A stretch of DNA of 26,986 bases from Desulfamplus sp. (GTDB lineage Bacteria; Desulfobacterota; Desulfobacteria; Desulfobacterales; Desulfobacteraceae): the NCBI GenBank assembly GCA_015232935.1, contig JADFYT010000007.1:1-26986 (forward strand), in the 5' to 3' direction. Both the position numbers and the translations under genes were made by a program. This document shows positions 1 through 7,152 of this stretch, piece by piece. The notes beneath the pieces were generated by a model. The model was not told the origin of the DNA. It ran no database searches and was given only the letters and a program-made list of their open reading frames with translations. Numbering within the stretch: the stretch's first letter is position 1; every line of letters begins with the position of its first letter.

Positions 1-268
1 AAAGAAGTTTGTAGCCCTTGACTGAACAGATCATGGCAAGACCGATACCGGTATTTCCGCTCGTTGCCTCGACAACAATTTTATCTTTGGTAAGCTTGCC
101 ACTTTTTTCTCCATCTTCAATCATGTAAAGGGCAGCTCTGTCCTTTATTGAACCCCCAGGGTTAAGATATTCCAGCTTGGCAAGAATTCTGACCCCCTTT
201 GCCGGATTAAGACGCTTTATTTCAACCAGCGGTGTATTCCCGATGGAATCAAGTATTGAGTAACTCAT
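1..268 (-). CDS. cysK: Cysteine synthase (O-acetylserine sulfhydrylase family), N-terminal part, partial
   Basis: PLP enzyme that makes cysteine from O-acetylserine and sulfide. Read on the minus strand from the ATG at 266-268, the product begins MSYSILDSIGNTPLVEIKRL and continues with the lysine motif GGSIKDRA (the Schiff-base lysine) and the TSGNTGIG loop that binds the substrate carboxylate. About 89 residues are in the window and the frame runs off the left edge. An AGGAA ribosome site lies about 8 bases before the ATG. The stop of tmk is 92 bases upstream, so tmk and this gene look like one operon. The missing C-terminal part is found at about 992-1660 on the opposite strand, fused to a CysS domain. 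The break between the two halves is treated as an inversion or join artefact in the findings. Confidence 0.85.
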   Translation of the reverse strand, partial: MSYSILDSIGNTPLVEIKRLNPAKGVRILAKLEYLNPGGSIKDRAALYMIEDGEKSGKLTKDKIVVEATSGNTGIGLAMICSVKGYKLL

Positions 269-360
269 TGTTTATATTCCTGGTTATAAAATTTGCAGCT
301 TTTCTGTTAACTTTGTCAAACCTTGGGCTTTTAGAATCTCTTTTTTTGAATATTAACGAA

Positions 361-1023
361 TCAGAAGGAGCGGCTGGCTGTCGCCAATTGCAGAAATCTG
401 GTATTTGAGACAATCTGATTTAATATGCTCTCTTTTGATAATGATGCATCCACCACAATGAAACGCTCTTTTTCATTGTGTGCGATTGCAAGATATCCTT
501 TTCGTACCTTGTCGTGAAAATCAAGATGTTCTTGCTCGAAGCGACTCTCCCGAGGGGATCTCTCTCCATTGTCAAGAGCCCTGAATGTCCTTTCAAGCCC
601 GATCACAGGATCAAGATCAAACAGGATGGTAAGATCCGGCTTGAGCACAGTTGCATCTTGGTTCCGGGTCATGGGGTTTTTAATCATGGAATCCTTGATT
701 CCACCCGCAATCATTGCATGGATATTGTCTATCAATTTCATGTCAAGCCCTCGGGCAAAGCCCTGATATGCAGCAGTTGCATCAGCAAACCGGTCACACA
801 AAACCGTTTTTTTCTCCTTTAATGCCGGCAGTATAACCTCCGAGATGTGCTGGGCACGGTCTGCTCCGTAAAGCATAAGTTCACAAACAGGTGAGATGTC
901 GCTGTTTTCAGGGTCAAGAAGAATAGAGCGGATTTTTTTTCCTGTTTGCGTGGCTCCGGGCTCTCTTGTAGTAATGACCTGATGGCCTTTTTCTGCAAGC
1001 GAAGAGAGAAAAAGCATTCTTAG
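361..1023 (-). CDS. tmk: Thymidylate kinase lacking its P-loop N-terminus
   Basis: Phosphorylates dTMP to dTDP for DNA synthesis. The minus-strand frame shows typical Tmk blocks: GHQVITTREPGATQTGKKI, the DRFADATAAYQG block (DR-x-x-D/AYQG), PDLTILFDLDP, the LID-like SRFEQEHLDFHDKVRKGY and a final FIVVDAS. What is missing is the start, the glycine-rich ATP-binding loop (GxxGxGKTT) that should come just before RMLFLSSLAEKGH. The frame stays open to 1062, but residues upstream of about 1020 match cysteine synthase on the other strand, so the proposed 233-residue start is not real. Between the AMIAGG block and KPDLT there are about 16 extra residues (KDSMIKNPMTRNQDAT), one of several such insertions in this window. 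The gene is truncated by the junction near 990-1030. Tmk is normally essential, so an intact copy or arrangement should exist. Confidence 0.85.
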   Translation of the reverse strand, partial: LRMLFLSSLAEKGHQVITTREPGATQTGKKIRSILLDPENSDISPVCELMLYGADRAQHISEVILPALKEKKTVLCDRFADATAAYQGFARGLDMKLIDNIHAMIAGGIKDSMIKNPMTRNQDATVLKPDLTILFDLDPVIGLERTFRALDNGERSPRESRFEQEHLDFHDKVRKGYLAIAHNEKERFIVVDASLSKESILNQIVSNTRFLQLATASRSF

Positions 1024-3289
1024 AGCAAGAGGAGCACAGATTCTTCTTACCCCCGGCCACAAGGGTTCAGACGGAGCGATTGAAGAGGGTTACCGTCTTG
1101 CACGGGAAAACCCCGACAAATACTTTCTGACAGATCAGTATAATAATGAGGCCAACTGGAAAGCACATTACAACACCACAGCAGTCGAGATATGGAACCA
1201 GACCAGAGGCAGGGTGACCGCCATCGTTGCCACACTTGGCACAAGCGGGACTCTCATGGGCTTGTCAAGACGGCTAAAGGAATTCAACCCTGATATCAAG
1301 ATTATTTGTGTTGAACCATTTCTCGGCCATGGGATACAGGGACTAAAAAACATGAAAGAGTCCTACCTTCCTGAAATATTTGACAAGAAGCTGCTTGATG
1401 AAAAGATCAATATCGAAGATGACGAGGCTTTTGAGACAGCAAGGCTTCTTGCAAGAGAGGAGGGTCTTTTTGTCGGGATGAGCAGCGGAGCTGCCATGGC
1501 AGTTGCGATAAGAGAGGCAATAAGGATACAGAGTCGTCTGAATGAATTTCCTTCAGTAAAAGAAGATCTTGACGATGCGGTTCCCACAATTGTTGTTATT
1601 CTGCCAGACAGCGGCGAACGTTATCTTTCGACATCCCTGTTCAGGGTAACTGATAATATAAAACTGAATCTGTTCAACACCATAGAGAAAAAAATAGTAA
1701 GATTTGAACCTCTTGCCCAGGGTAAAGTCTCTATCTATACATGTGGACCCACGGTGTACAAACCTTTGGATCCTGGCCATTTCAGGCGATTTGTCTGTGC
1801 AGATCTTCTGTGCCGATACCTTGAGTACAGAAAGCTCTCAGTGACACATGTAGTAAACATTACAGATATGGATGACAAGACCATACAGGGCTCTGAAAAG
1901 GCACAGGAAAGCCTTGCTGAATTTACAGATAAATACATCAAGCTTTTTAAACATGACCTGAATCTTCTTAAAATCAGAGAGGCTCAGGCATATCCAAAGG
2001 TGAGCGACCATTTAGATTCGATGGTGCGTCTTGCTTCGACTCTTGTGGAAAAGGGTTTTGCCTATGAAAAACTCAATTCTCTCTATTTTAATCTTTCAGC
2101 CCTTTCAGGATATGGTGATCTTTCAGGTGTGGATCTTGACAAGATTCGGGTCGGGGCAACTGTTGATCTTGATGATTATGAAAAAGATCACCCAAGGGAT
2201 TTTACCCTGCTAAAGAGGACACGTCTGTCCGAGCTGAAAAGAGGTGTGTGCGTCAACACAAGGTGGGGTAATGTCCGCCCATCCCTGCATCTGCAATGTT
2301 CAGCAATATCAAGCACATCTCTTGGCGGGCAGTTTGATATCCACACAGGAAGCAGAGAGCTGCTTTTTCCACATCATGAGAATGAGGTTGCAATATCACT
2401 TGCCGCAACCGGCCTGCCTCCGGCAAGGTACTGGATGCATTGTGATTCGGTTCAGTATGACGGCGGTTTTCTTGGTGTTGAAGCATCTTCCGAAAAAACC
2501 GGTATCACTGAAACATCAGAGTGCCAGAGACCAGAAAGCTCTTCTATAGAATGCAGGTCTTTGAGTAAAGAGAGTCTGCCTGTGACAGAACACTTTTCCA
2601 AAGCAGATACACTTGCGGATCTGACCTTGCACAAATTGATGGATATGGGATGGACACCAAGAGAGATTCGTTTCTGGCTGCTTTCTGCCCATTATCGAAA
2701 AACACTGGTTCTATCCAGAAAGGCTCTTCAAGATGCAAGACGATCTCTTGACAAGTTAGACAGATGTATTGTCCAGCTCTTAAAGTTACAAGAGCCGGTC
2801 AGCCTTTCCCGGACGAATAATTCTGAAATAATCCATTTTGCAGCAGATCACTCTGAAACCGCAATAGACCACTCTGAAACAGATCGCTCCGCAATAGACA
2901 ACTCTGAATTAGATCACTCTGAAATAGATCAGTTGATCTATGACATGAAGCATGGCTTTGGCCAGGCAATGGATGATGACTTCAAGATAACAGATGTTCT
3001 TGCACTGCTTTTTAAAACGGTAAGAACATTAAATCGCCTTATTGACAACCAGTGCCTTGACAATAATGATGCAACAGCAGTACTCAATCTTTTCAGGGAG
3101 ATAGATCAGGTTCTGCAAGTTTTTGACTTTAATCAGGACAAATCAACCGATATCCTGCTTTTGCCGAAAGTACAAAAGCTCATTGAAGAACGCAAGAAAG
3201 CAAGAAAAAACAGTGACTGGGAGTCATCTGACAGAATAAGAGAGGAGCTTATATCAATGGGGGTTGAAATTCATGATGAAAAAATATGA
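992..3289 (+). CDS. Cysteine synthase C-terminal part fused to a degenerate cysteinyl-tRNA synthetase domain
   Basis: One open frame (open from 983) encodes two domains. Nucleotides 992-1660 read as the CysK C-terminal half: RGAQILLTPGHKGSDGAIEE, the PLP phosphate-binding TLGTSGT, and SSGAA and DSGERYLST. From about 1675 follows a CysS-like domain: YTCGPTVY, NITDMDDK, LHLQCSAIS, FPHHENE, FWLLSAHYR and a C-terminal helical domain ending near a typical CysS tail. The presumed zinc ligands (Cys 1742-1744, the Cys of QCSA, His and Glu of HHENE) are present. The HIGH motif reads DPGH (1769-1780), the tryptophan before HIECSA is Leu, HGGG is HTGS, and KMSKS is absent, replaced by a Ser-rich stretch (about 2470-2600). 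A DHSE-type repeat insertion sits at 2844-2931. The first in-frame ATG (1214) is inside the CysK fold, so it is not the true start. Intact, the protein would have roughly 850 residues or more. Whether it charges tRNA is doubtful. Confidence 0.8.
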   Translation, partial: SASEERKSILRARGAQILLTPGHKGSDGAIEEGYRLARENPDKYFLTDQYNNEANWKAHYNTTAVEIWNQTRGRVTAIVATLGTSGTLMGLSRRLKEFNPDIKIICVEPFLGHGIQGLKNMKESYLPEIFDKKLLDEKINIEDDEAFETARLLAREEGLFVGMSSGAAMAVAIREAIRIQSRLNEFPSVKEDLDDAVPTIVVILPDSGERYLSTSLFRVTDNIKLNLFNTIEKKIVRFEPLAQGKVSIYTCGPTVYKPLDPGHFRRFVCADLLCRYLEYRKLSVTHVVNITDMDDKTIQGSEKAQESLAEFTDKYIKLFKHDLNLLKIREAQAYPKVSDHLDSMVRLASTLVEKGFAYEKLNSLYFNLSALSGYGDLSGVDLDKIRVGATVDLDDYEKDHPRDFTLLKRTRLSELKRGVCVNTRWGNVRPSLHLQCSAISSTSLGGQFDIHTGSRELLFPHHENEVAISLAATGLPPARYWMHCDSVQYDGGFLGVEASSEKTGITETSECQRPESSSIECRSLSKESLPVTEHFSKADTLADLTLHKLMDMGWTPREIRFWLLSAHYRKTLVLSRKALQDARRSLDKLDRCIVQLLKLQEPVSLSRTNNSEIIHFAADHSETAIDHSETDRSAIDNSELDHSEIDQLIYDMKHGFGQAMDDDFKITDVLALLFKTVRTLNRLIDNQCLDNNDATAVLNLFREIDQVLQVFDFNQDKSTDILLLPKVQKLIEERKKARKNSDWESSDRIREELISMGVEIHDEKI
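2844..2931 (+). repeat. Degenerate 15-bp coding repeat (DHSE units) inside the CysS domain
   Basis: Inside the CysS-like domain the DNA repeats a core of gatcactctgaaa with variations. It encodes a run of DHSET, DHSET, DRSAI, DNSEL and DHSEI units. The insertion falls between the anticodon-binding helices, where normal CysS proteins have a short loop. All length changes keep the frame. Confidence 0.7.
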
Positions 3290-3434
3290 ACCCATAAAAG
3301 GAGACAGGCAACTTTGCCGCAAGAGCTCTATGATCGAAGTTCCCGGGCAGGCACAAAAGACCATAGCTCTTTTATGGCCACCCCTAATCATGAAAATCCA
3401 AATTAGTTTTCAAGGTAAAAGGTATCAGATATGA
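3276..3434 (+). CDS. Possible small 52-residue protein, translationally coupled
   Basis: A frame too short for common ORF cut-offs opens at ATGATG (3273/3276), overlapping the last codons of the cysK-cysS fusion, and closes with a TGA at 3432-3434 that overlaps the ATG of the next gene (ATGA). The product starts MKKYEPIKGDRQLCRKS and is basic, with no signal peptide or known motif. Overlap at both ends is the usual look of translational coupling in an operon and fills the gap between the two large genes exactly. Against it: a 53-codon open frame can occur by chance, the upstream ribosome site is only a weak G-run, and I do not recognise the sequence. Confidence 0.35.
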   Translation: MKKYEPIKGDRQLCRKSSMIEVPGQAQKTIALLWPPLIMKIQISFQGKRYQI

Positions 3435-4534
3435 AGCCTGTATTTTTTCCATTTACATCAATAACTGAATATGATGCCAGGAGCGTGTTGTCTTTTTTTG
3501 AGACATTTTCCTATTTGAGTACTAAATCAGACGATGAACTGATGGCATCAGAGCCAGAATGGTTTCAACGACTCTGGAAAAAGGAGTGCTGTGTGGAGCC
3601 TGTCACACTCGATAAGGAGGAACTCTCCGTACTTCTTGCGTCCGTAAAATCATGGAGATCATGGGCAGAGGCAAACCATGGAACCACCACCAGATCAGGA
3701 TATCTCCAGTCCATTTTCAGACAGACTCCTTTTTTTACAAGTGACACTGATATTGTCTCCATCAGATCCCAGATATCAAGAGGCATCCGTATGGCAGAAA
3801 AAGATAACTCCCTGGAGAAATTTCACACTAACCCCAAAGACAGCTCAATAAAAGATAGCTCAATACCTGTTAACCAGTATCCTTTAAAGGAAAATTGTGA
3901 GTCGACTGGAAATTGTGAATCTCCTGTTAACCGTGCATTGCTGTTTTTAAGACTTGCCATGATGACCGACATTGAAAATGAGTCCATTGACCATCAACTG
4001 TCATCCATTGAGAGGCTTGAGGCAAATCTGTTTGCTGAACTAAAAGGTGATATGGAGAGTCAAACAAATAATGATGAACCAGACGAGATATCAGGTATAG
4101 ATTCAAAAGAGGATAGAGGCTCACTGATGACAGAGCATAGACTCCGTTGCTGGCTTGACCTTTTTATGGCAAAGCAGCCCCATTTTAATGACTCAACCCC
4201 CAATTTATTTGTGACAACAAGCAGGTCTGTTATTGATTTTTTACTCTCTGTCATCGAAAAGATCAAATTGATGCTTGACATTGATAATTTTAAAGTGCAC
4301 AAAGAAAAAAAATCATCCCATGCAGGAGCATGGAGTGAAACATTCGAGATACAATGGAACAAGGATTTTCATATTGCGGTTCAAGAAGCTCTGAGTAAAG
4401 GCACTCTGGTTAGCGGGCTGAGCAAAGAGGAATCTTTGATCAACTCCAATATGCATATGAATATCGCTGATTATGACTTATTCCAGTTTGCGGGTCAGAG
4501 CTTGACTGTGATGCTGGTGGGAGTAAAAAAATAA
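3431..4534 (+). CDS. Protein of unknown function, 367 residues
   Basis: I do not recognise a family. The product begins MKPVFFPFTSITEYDARSVL and has no signal peptide or clear membrane segment, so it is probably cytoplasmic. It is largely helical in appearance, with a Trp-rich region near residues 43-80 (WFQRLWKKE and SWRSWAEA) and a better ordered C-terminus (residues 280-367) ending in FAGQSLTVMLVGVKK. The middle (about 125-170 and 205-235) is low in complexity: KDSSI occurs twice in a row (3836-3865, a 15-bp DNA repeat) and an NCES unit twice (3890-3925, 18 bp). An aaaagg ribosome site lies about 9 bases before the ATG. It overlaps the small frame upstream and is followed by a palindrome and then a ferredoxin gene. 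The position suggests co-transcription with the cysK-cysS fusion, but gives no function. Confidence 0.7.
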   Translation: MKPVFFPFTSITEYDARSVLSFFETFSYLSTKSDDELMASEPEWFQRLWKKECCVEPVTLDKEELSVLLASVKSWRSWAEANHGTTTRSGYLQSIFRQTPFFTSDTDIVSIRSQISRGIRMAEKDNSLEKFHTNPKDSSIKDSSIPVNQYPLKENCESTGNCESPVNRALLFLRLAMMTDIENESIDHQLSSIERLEANLFAELKGDMESQTNNDEPDEISGIDSKEDRGSLMTEHRLRCWLDLFMAKQPHFNDSTPNLFVTTSRSVIDFLLSVIEKIKLMLDIDNFKVHKEKKSSHAGAWSETFEIQWNKDFHIAVQEALSKGTLVSGLSKEESLINSNMHMNIADYDLFQFAGQSLTVMLVGVKK

Positions 4535-4539
4535 AATGC

Positions 4540-4593
4540 TTGATTTGATCTTTTACCTGTTATAAAGGCACTCTCTGTAAAGAGTTTTATAAC
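4540..4593 (+). promoter_or_regulatory. Palindrome overlapping a possible ferredoxin promoter
   Basis: A possible -35 TTGATT (4540-4545) and -10 TATAAA (4561-4566) are 15 bases apart, shorter than ideal. The -10 lies inside an inverted repeat: GTTATAAA (4559-4566) pairs with TTTATAAC (about 4586-4593), with an inner ACTCT/AGAGT stem. T-rich DNA follows up to the ferredoxin ribosome site. It could be an operator and leader for the ferredoxin gene or a weak terminator of the gene before it. Confidence 0.35.
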
Positions 4594-4656
4594 GGACTTT
4601 GTTTGTTTTAATTATTTTTTTTAGGTTTATTTTAATTTTTTAGGAGGCTTTAAAAG

Positions 4657-4845
4657 ATGGCTTTTAATCCAATTGTTGATGAGTCAAAATGTGTAGGTTG
4701 TGAAGAGTGTGTTGATGTATGCCCGGTTGAAGTTTTTGAGATGGAAGATGGCAAATCAGTTCCTGTCAACGCCGAAGAGTGCATGGGCTGTGAGAGCTGT
4801 GTAGAAGTATGTGAAGAAAACGCTATTGTTATAGAAGAGGACTAA
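4657..4845 (+). CDS. 2[4Fe-4S] ferredoxin, 62 residues
   Basis: Small acidic electron carrier in the cytoplasm. Two cluster motifs are visible: CVGCEECVDVCP near residues 12-23 and CMGCESCVEVCE near residues 43-54, each C-x2-C-x2-C-x3-C, as in clostridial-type bacterial ferredoxins. Only the first is followed by the usual proline; the second has Glu in that place. Length is normal for the family. A perfect AGGAGG (4642-4647) lies 9 bases before the ATG, the strongest ribosome site in the window, which fits high expression. The gene stands alone, with a palindrome before it and a strong terminator after it. The partner oxidoreductase cannot be told from the context. Confidence 0.93.
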   Translation: MAFNPIVDESKCVGCEECVDVCPVEVFEMEDGKSVPVNAEECMGCESCVEVCEENAIVIEED

Positions 4846-4866
4846 AAAAACTCTCTTTTGCTGCTC

Positions 4867-4919
4867 AAAACCCCTTTTTGCAATGATCATTTGCGGGTTA
4901 TTGTAAAAAGGGGTTTTTG
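4867..4919. terminator. Strong, probably bidirectional terminator
   Basis: An 18-bp stem with one mismatch (4867-4884 with 4900-4917) built on AAAACCCCTTTTT and AAAAAGGGGTTTT closes the ferredoxin unit and ends in T5. The A/T arms let it work in both directions, so it can also stop transcripts coming from pyrG on the minus strand. Confidence 0.8.
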
Positions 4920-5002
4920 TTTTCATGCAATGGCTTTTTGGGATAAAACAGAAATGTCGAACAGATCATCTCAACGCAAGAGGGCGTCCGTACAGGAACA
5001 GA

Positions 5003-6646
5003 TCAAACCTGCCTTGATTTTTTAAGACACGCCTTTATAAACTCCCTGAAAAGCGGATGGGGGTTTGCGGGTCTTGATTTAAACTCGGGGTGAAACTGAC
5101 AACCCAGAAACCAGGGATGATCTCTTAATTCAACAATCTCAACCAACTGTCCATCAGGAGATGTTCCGCTGATTACCAGACCCGCCTTTTCAAGCCTCTC
5201 CTTGTATTCATTATTGAACTCATAACGGTGTCGGTGTCTTTCAGAGATATTCTCCTCTCTGTAGGATGTCATGGCAATTGTATCAGGAGCAAGGCGGCAA
5301 GGATACGCTCCAAGACGCATGGTACCCCCTTTATCTGATGAGGTGTCTCTTTTTTCCATCTGTTTTGTCTGTTCGTCATACCACTCCTTCATAAGATATA
5401 TAACAGGGTATGGAGTATGATCATCAAATTCAGAACCATTGGCATCTTCCATGCCAGCTATGTTTCTTGCAAACTCGATTACTGCCATGTGCATTCCAAG
5501 GCATATTCCAAAGAATGGAATCTTGTTTTCCCTTGCGTATCTGACAGCAAGAATCTTGCCTTCAACACCACGAGAACCAAAACCACCTGGCACAAGAATG
5601 CCATCAGAACCAAAAAGTTTTTCCTTTAAATTGTCATGGTTAAGGGTGCTCGAATCTACAAACATTAGATTGACTCTGGTGTCATTGGATATGCCTCCGT
5701 GGCTGAGTGCCTCATTAAGGCTTTTGTAGGATTCTGTAAGATCAACATATTTCCCGACAATGGCAATGGTGACTGAATGTCTCGGGTTCTGGAGCTTGTC
5801 AACCATCTCGCGCCACTCTTCAAGGCGTGGAGCCCTTGCCCATATATTGAGTTTTTGCAGTATTTTGTCTCCAAGCCCCTCTTTATTATAAACAAGCGGA
5901 ACTTCATAAATGCAGTCAACATCCTTGGCTGTAAAGACAGAATCCTTGTCAATATTGCAGAACAGGGCTATTTTGGCCTTGATTTCAGGGGATAGATAGC
6001 GGTCAGTACGGCAAAGAAGTATGTCCGGCTGGATACCGATACTTCTGAGCTCCTTGACGCTGTGCTGGGTCGGCTTTGTCTTTAGCTCTCCGGCAGTACC
6101 GATATATGGAACCAGGGTGAGATGGATATAAATTACGTTGTTCTTTCCCACATCCGCCTTGAACTGGCGTATGGCTTCCAGAAATGGAAGAGATTCAATA
6201 TCTCCGATAGTTCCGCCGATCTCCACAATAACAACATCAGCACCGTCAGAGACCAGGGTTATGCATTTTTTGATCTCGTCGGTAATGTGCGGAATCACCT
6301 GAACCGTCCCCCCGAGATATTCCCCACGCCTCTCTTTTGTAATTACAGAGTGGTAAATTTTGCCTGTTGTAAAATTGTTGTTCTTTCCAAGTTTGGCTGT
6401 GGTAAATCTCTCATAATGGCCAAGATCAAGATCTGTCTCCGCACCGTCATCAGTTACAAAAACCTCTCCATGCTGAAACGGGTTCATTGTCCCCGGGTCA
6501 ACATTGATATATGGATCAAGCTTCTGTATCGTCACGCCAAGACCTCTGCTTTCAAGGAGCAAGCCTATGGCAGCAGACGCCAGCCCCTTGCCAAGAGAGG
6601 AGAGCACGCCTCCTGTCACAAAAATATATTTGGTTGTATCCCCCAT
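5003..6646 (-). CDS. pyrG: CTP synthase
   Basis: Makes CTP from UTP, ATP and glutamine. At 547 residues it has the normal length. The N-terminal amidoligase domain shows KYIFVTGGVLSSLGKG (P-loop), DPYINVDPGTMNP and GGTIGDIES. The C-terminal class I glutaminase domain shows FFGICLGMHMA with the nucleophile Cys and GCQFHPEF with the catalytic His and Glu. The ATG at 6644-6646 is chosen over an upstream one (6691) because it is the family start (MGDTTKYIF) and GAGG lies about 6 bases before it. A short extra segment near KQMEKRDTSSDKGG precedes the conserved GGTMRLGAYPC. No gene follows closely downstream; the nearest gene, ferredoxin, is convergent. Confidence 0.96.
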   Translation of the reverse strand: MGDTTKYIFVTGGVLSSLGKGLASAAIGLLLESRGLGVTIQKLDPYINVDPGTMNPFQHGEVFVTDDGAETDLDLGHYERFTTAKLGKNNNFTTGKIYHSVITKERRGEYLGGTVQVIPHITDEIKKCITLVSDGADVVIVEIGGTIGDIESLPFLEAIRQFKADVGKNNVIYIHLTLVPYIGTAGELKTKPTQHSVKELRSIGIQPDILLCRTDRYLSPEIKAKIALFCNIDKDSVFTAKDVDCIYEVPLVYNKEGLGDKILQKLNIWARAPRLEEWREMVDKLQNPRHSVTIAIVGKYVDLTESYKSLNEALSHGGISNDTRVNLMFVDSSTLNHDNLKEKLFGSDGILVPGGFGSRGVEGKILAVRYARENKIPFFGICLGMHMAVIEFARNIAGMEDANGSEFDDHTPYPVIYLMKEWYDEQTKQMEKRDTSSDKGGTMRLGAYPCRLAPDTIAMTSYREENISERHRHRYEFNNEYKERLEKAGLVISGTSPDGQLVEIVELRDHPWFLGCQFHPEFKSRPANPHPLFREFIKACLKKSRQV

Positions 6647-6825
6647 TTGTTCCTCGCATCTATCTTTGTAATTCCAGTAAAATCTGAACATAAGCAGTTT
6701 TGCTGCAATTATAGCTGAATTGAAATTTATGAATAATAAACCTTAATGACTGTTATGTGGTTATCCCAAATTATAAGAATCATGATTATCTTTTCATGGT
6801 AAGCAACCATGCTTGCGATTTAAAA

Positions 6826-6860
6826 AAGTTGCCCTGACAACTCAATTGTCAGGGCAACTT
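6826..6860 (-). terminator. Terminator, minus strand, between eno and pyrG
   Basis: A perfect 15-bp stem (AAGTTGCCCTGACAA at 6826-6840 with its complement at 6846-6860) with a 5-base loop. Read on the minus strand it is followed by TTTTTT and AT-rich DNA, as in an intrinsic terminator. It lies about 290 bases past the eno stop and about 180 before pyrG, so it would end the eno transcript and insulate pyrG. Confidence 0.7.
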
Positions 6861-7034
6861 GTAACTATAGTTTTCCAGATAATTAAATTGGTGGAAATGC
6901 TGTCTGAGACTACTGGCAAAAGGTTGATCTCACCAAAAGACTTTTCTGGAAATCTATAATATGGCATCCTTAAGCAATCAGGCAACCTGTCATCAAATAA
7001 TTGTTATCTTAACTTTTTTAGCAATTGTTGTATT

Positions 7035-7133
7035 TTTGGCATGCTTCATTTGCCGTTTTACACTCTGTTTAGCCTCATTCTCATTTTCAGGAGATTTTCT
7101 CAAGAAAAGTGTAAGCTGCTTTTGATGTGATAT
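7035..7133 (+). repeat. Dispersed intergenic repeat B, copy 1
   Basis: This stretch matches 14137-14225: shared blocks include GCATGC-TCATTTGC, TTTACACT-TGT-TAGCC, CATTTT and, after a gap of about 8 bases, TTTTGA-GTGATAT. Over the first 65 bases I estimate nearly 80% identity by eye. It sits 20 bases past the eno stop, on the 3' side of a minus-strand gene like the second copy. The rest of the 6692-7152 gap holds only the terminator at 6826-6860. Confidence 0.65.
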
Positions 7134-7152
7134 GAAGGATGTCGTATTTTTT

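Noticed and set aside
1214..1216. ATG as the start of a 691-residue CysS protein
   Set aside because: The frame is open further upstream and reads as conserved cysteine synthase from about 992, so this ATG is internal.
6122..6718. 198-residue plus-strand frame opposite pyrG
   Set aside because: Antisense shadow of a fully conserved CTP synthase; no matching protein features.
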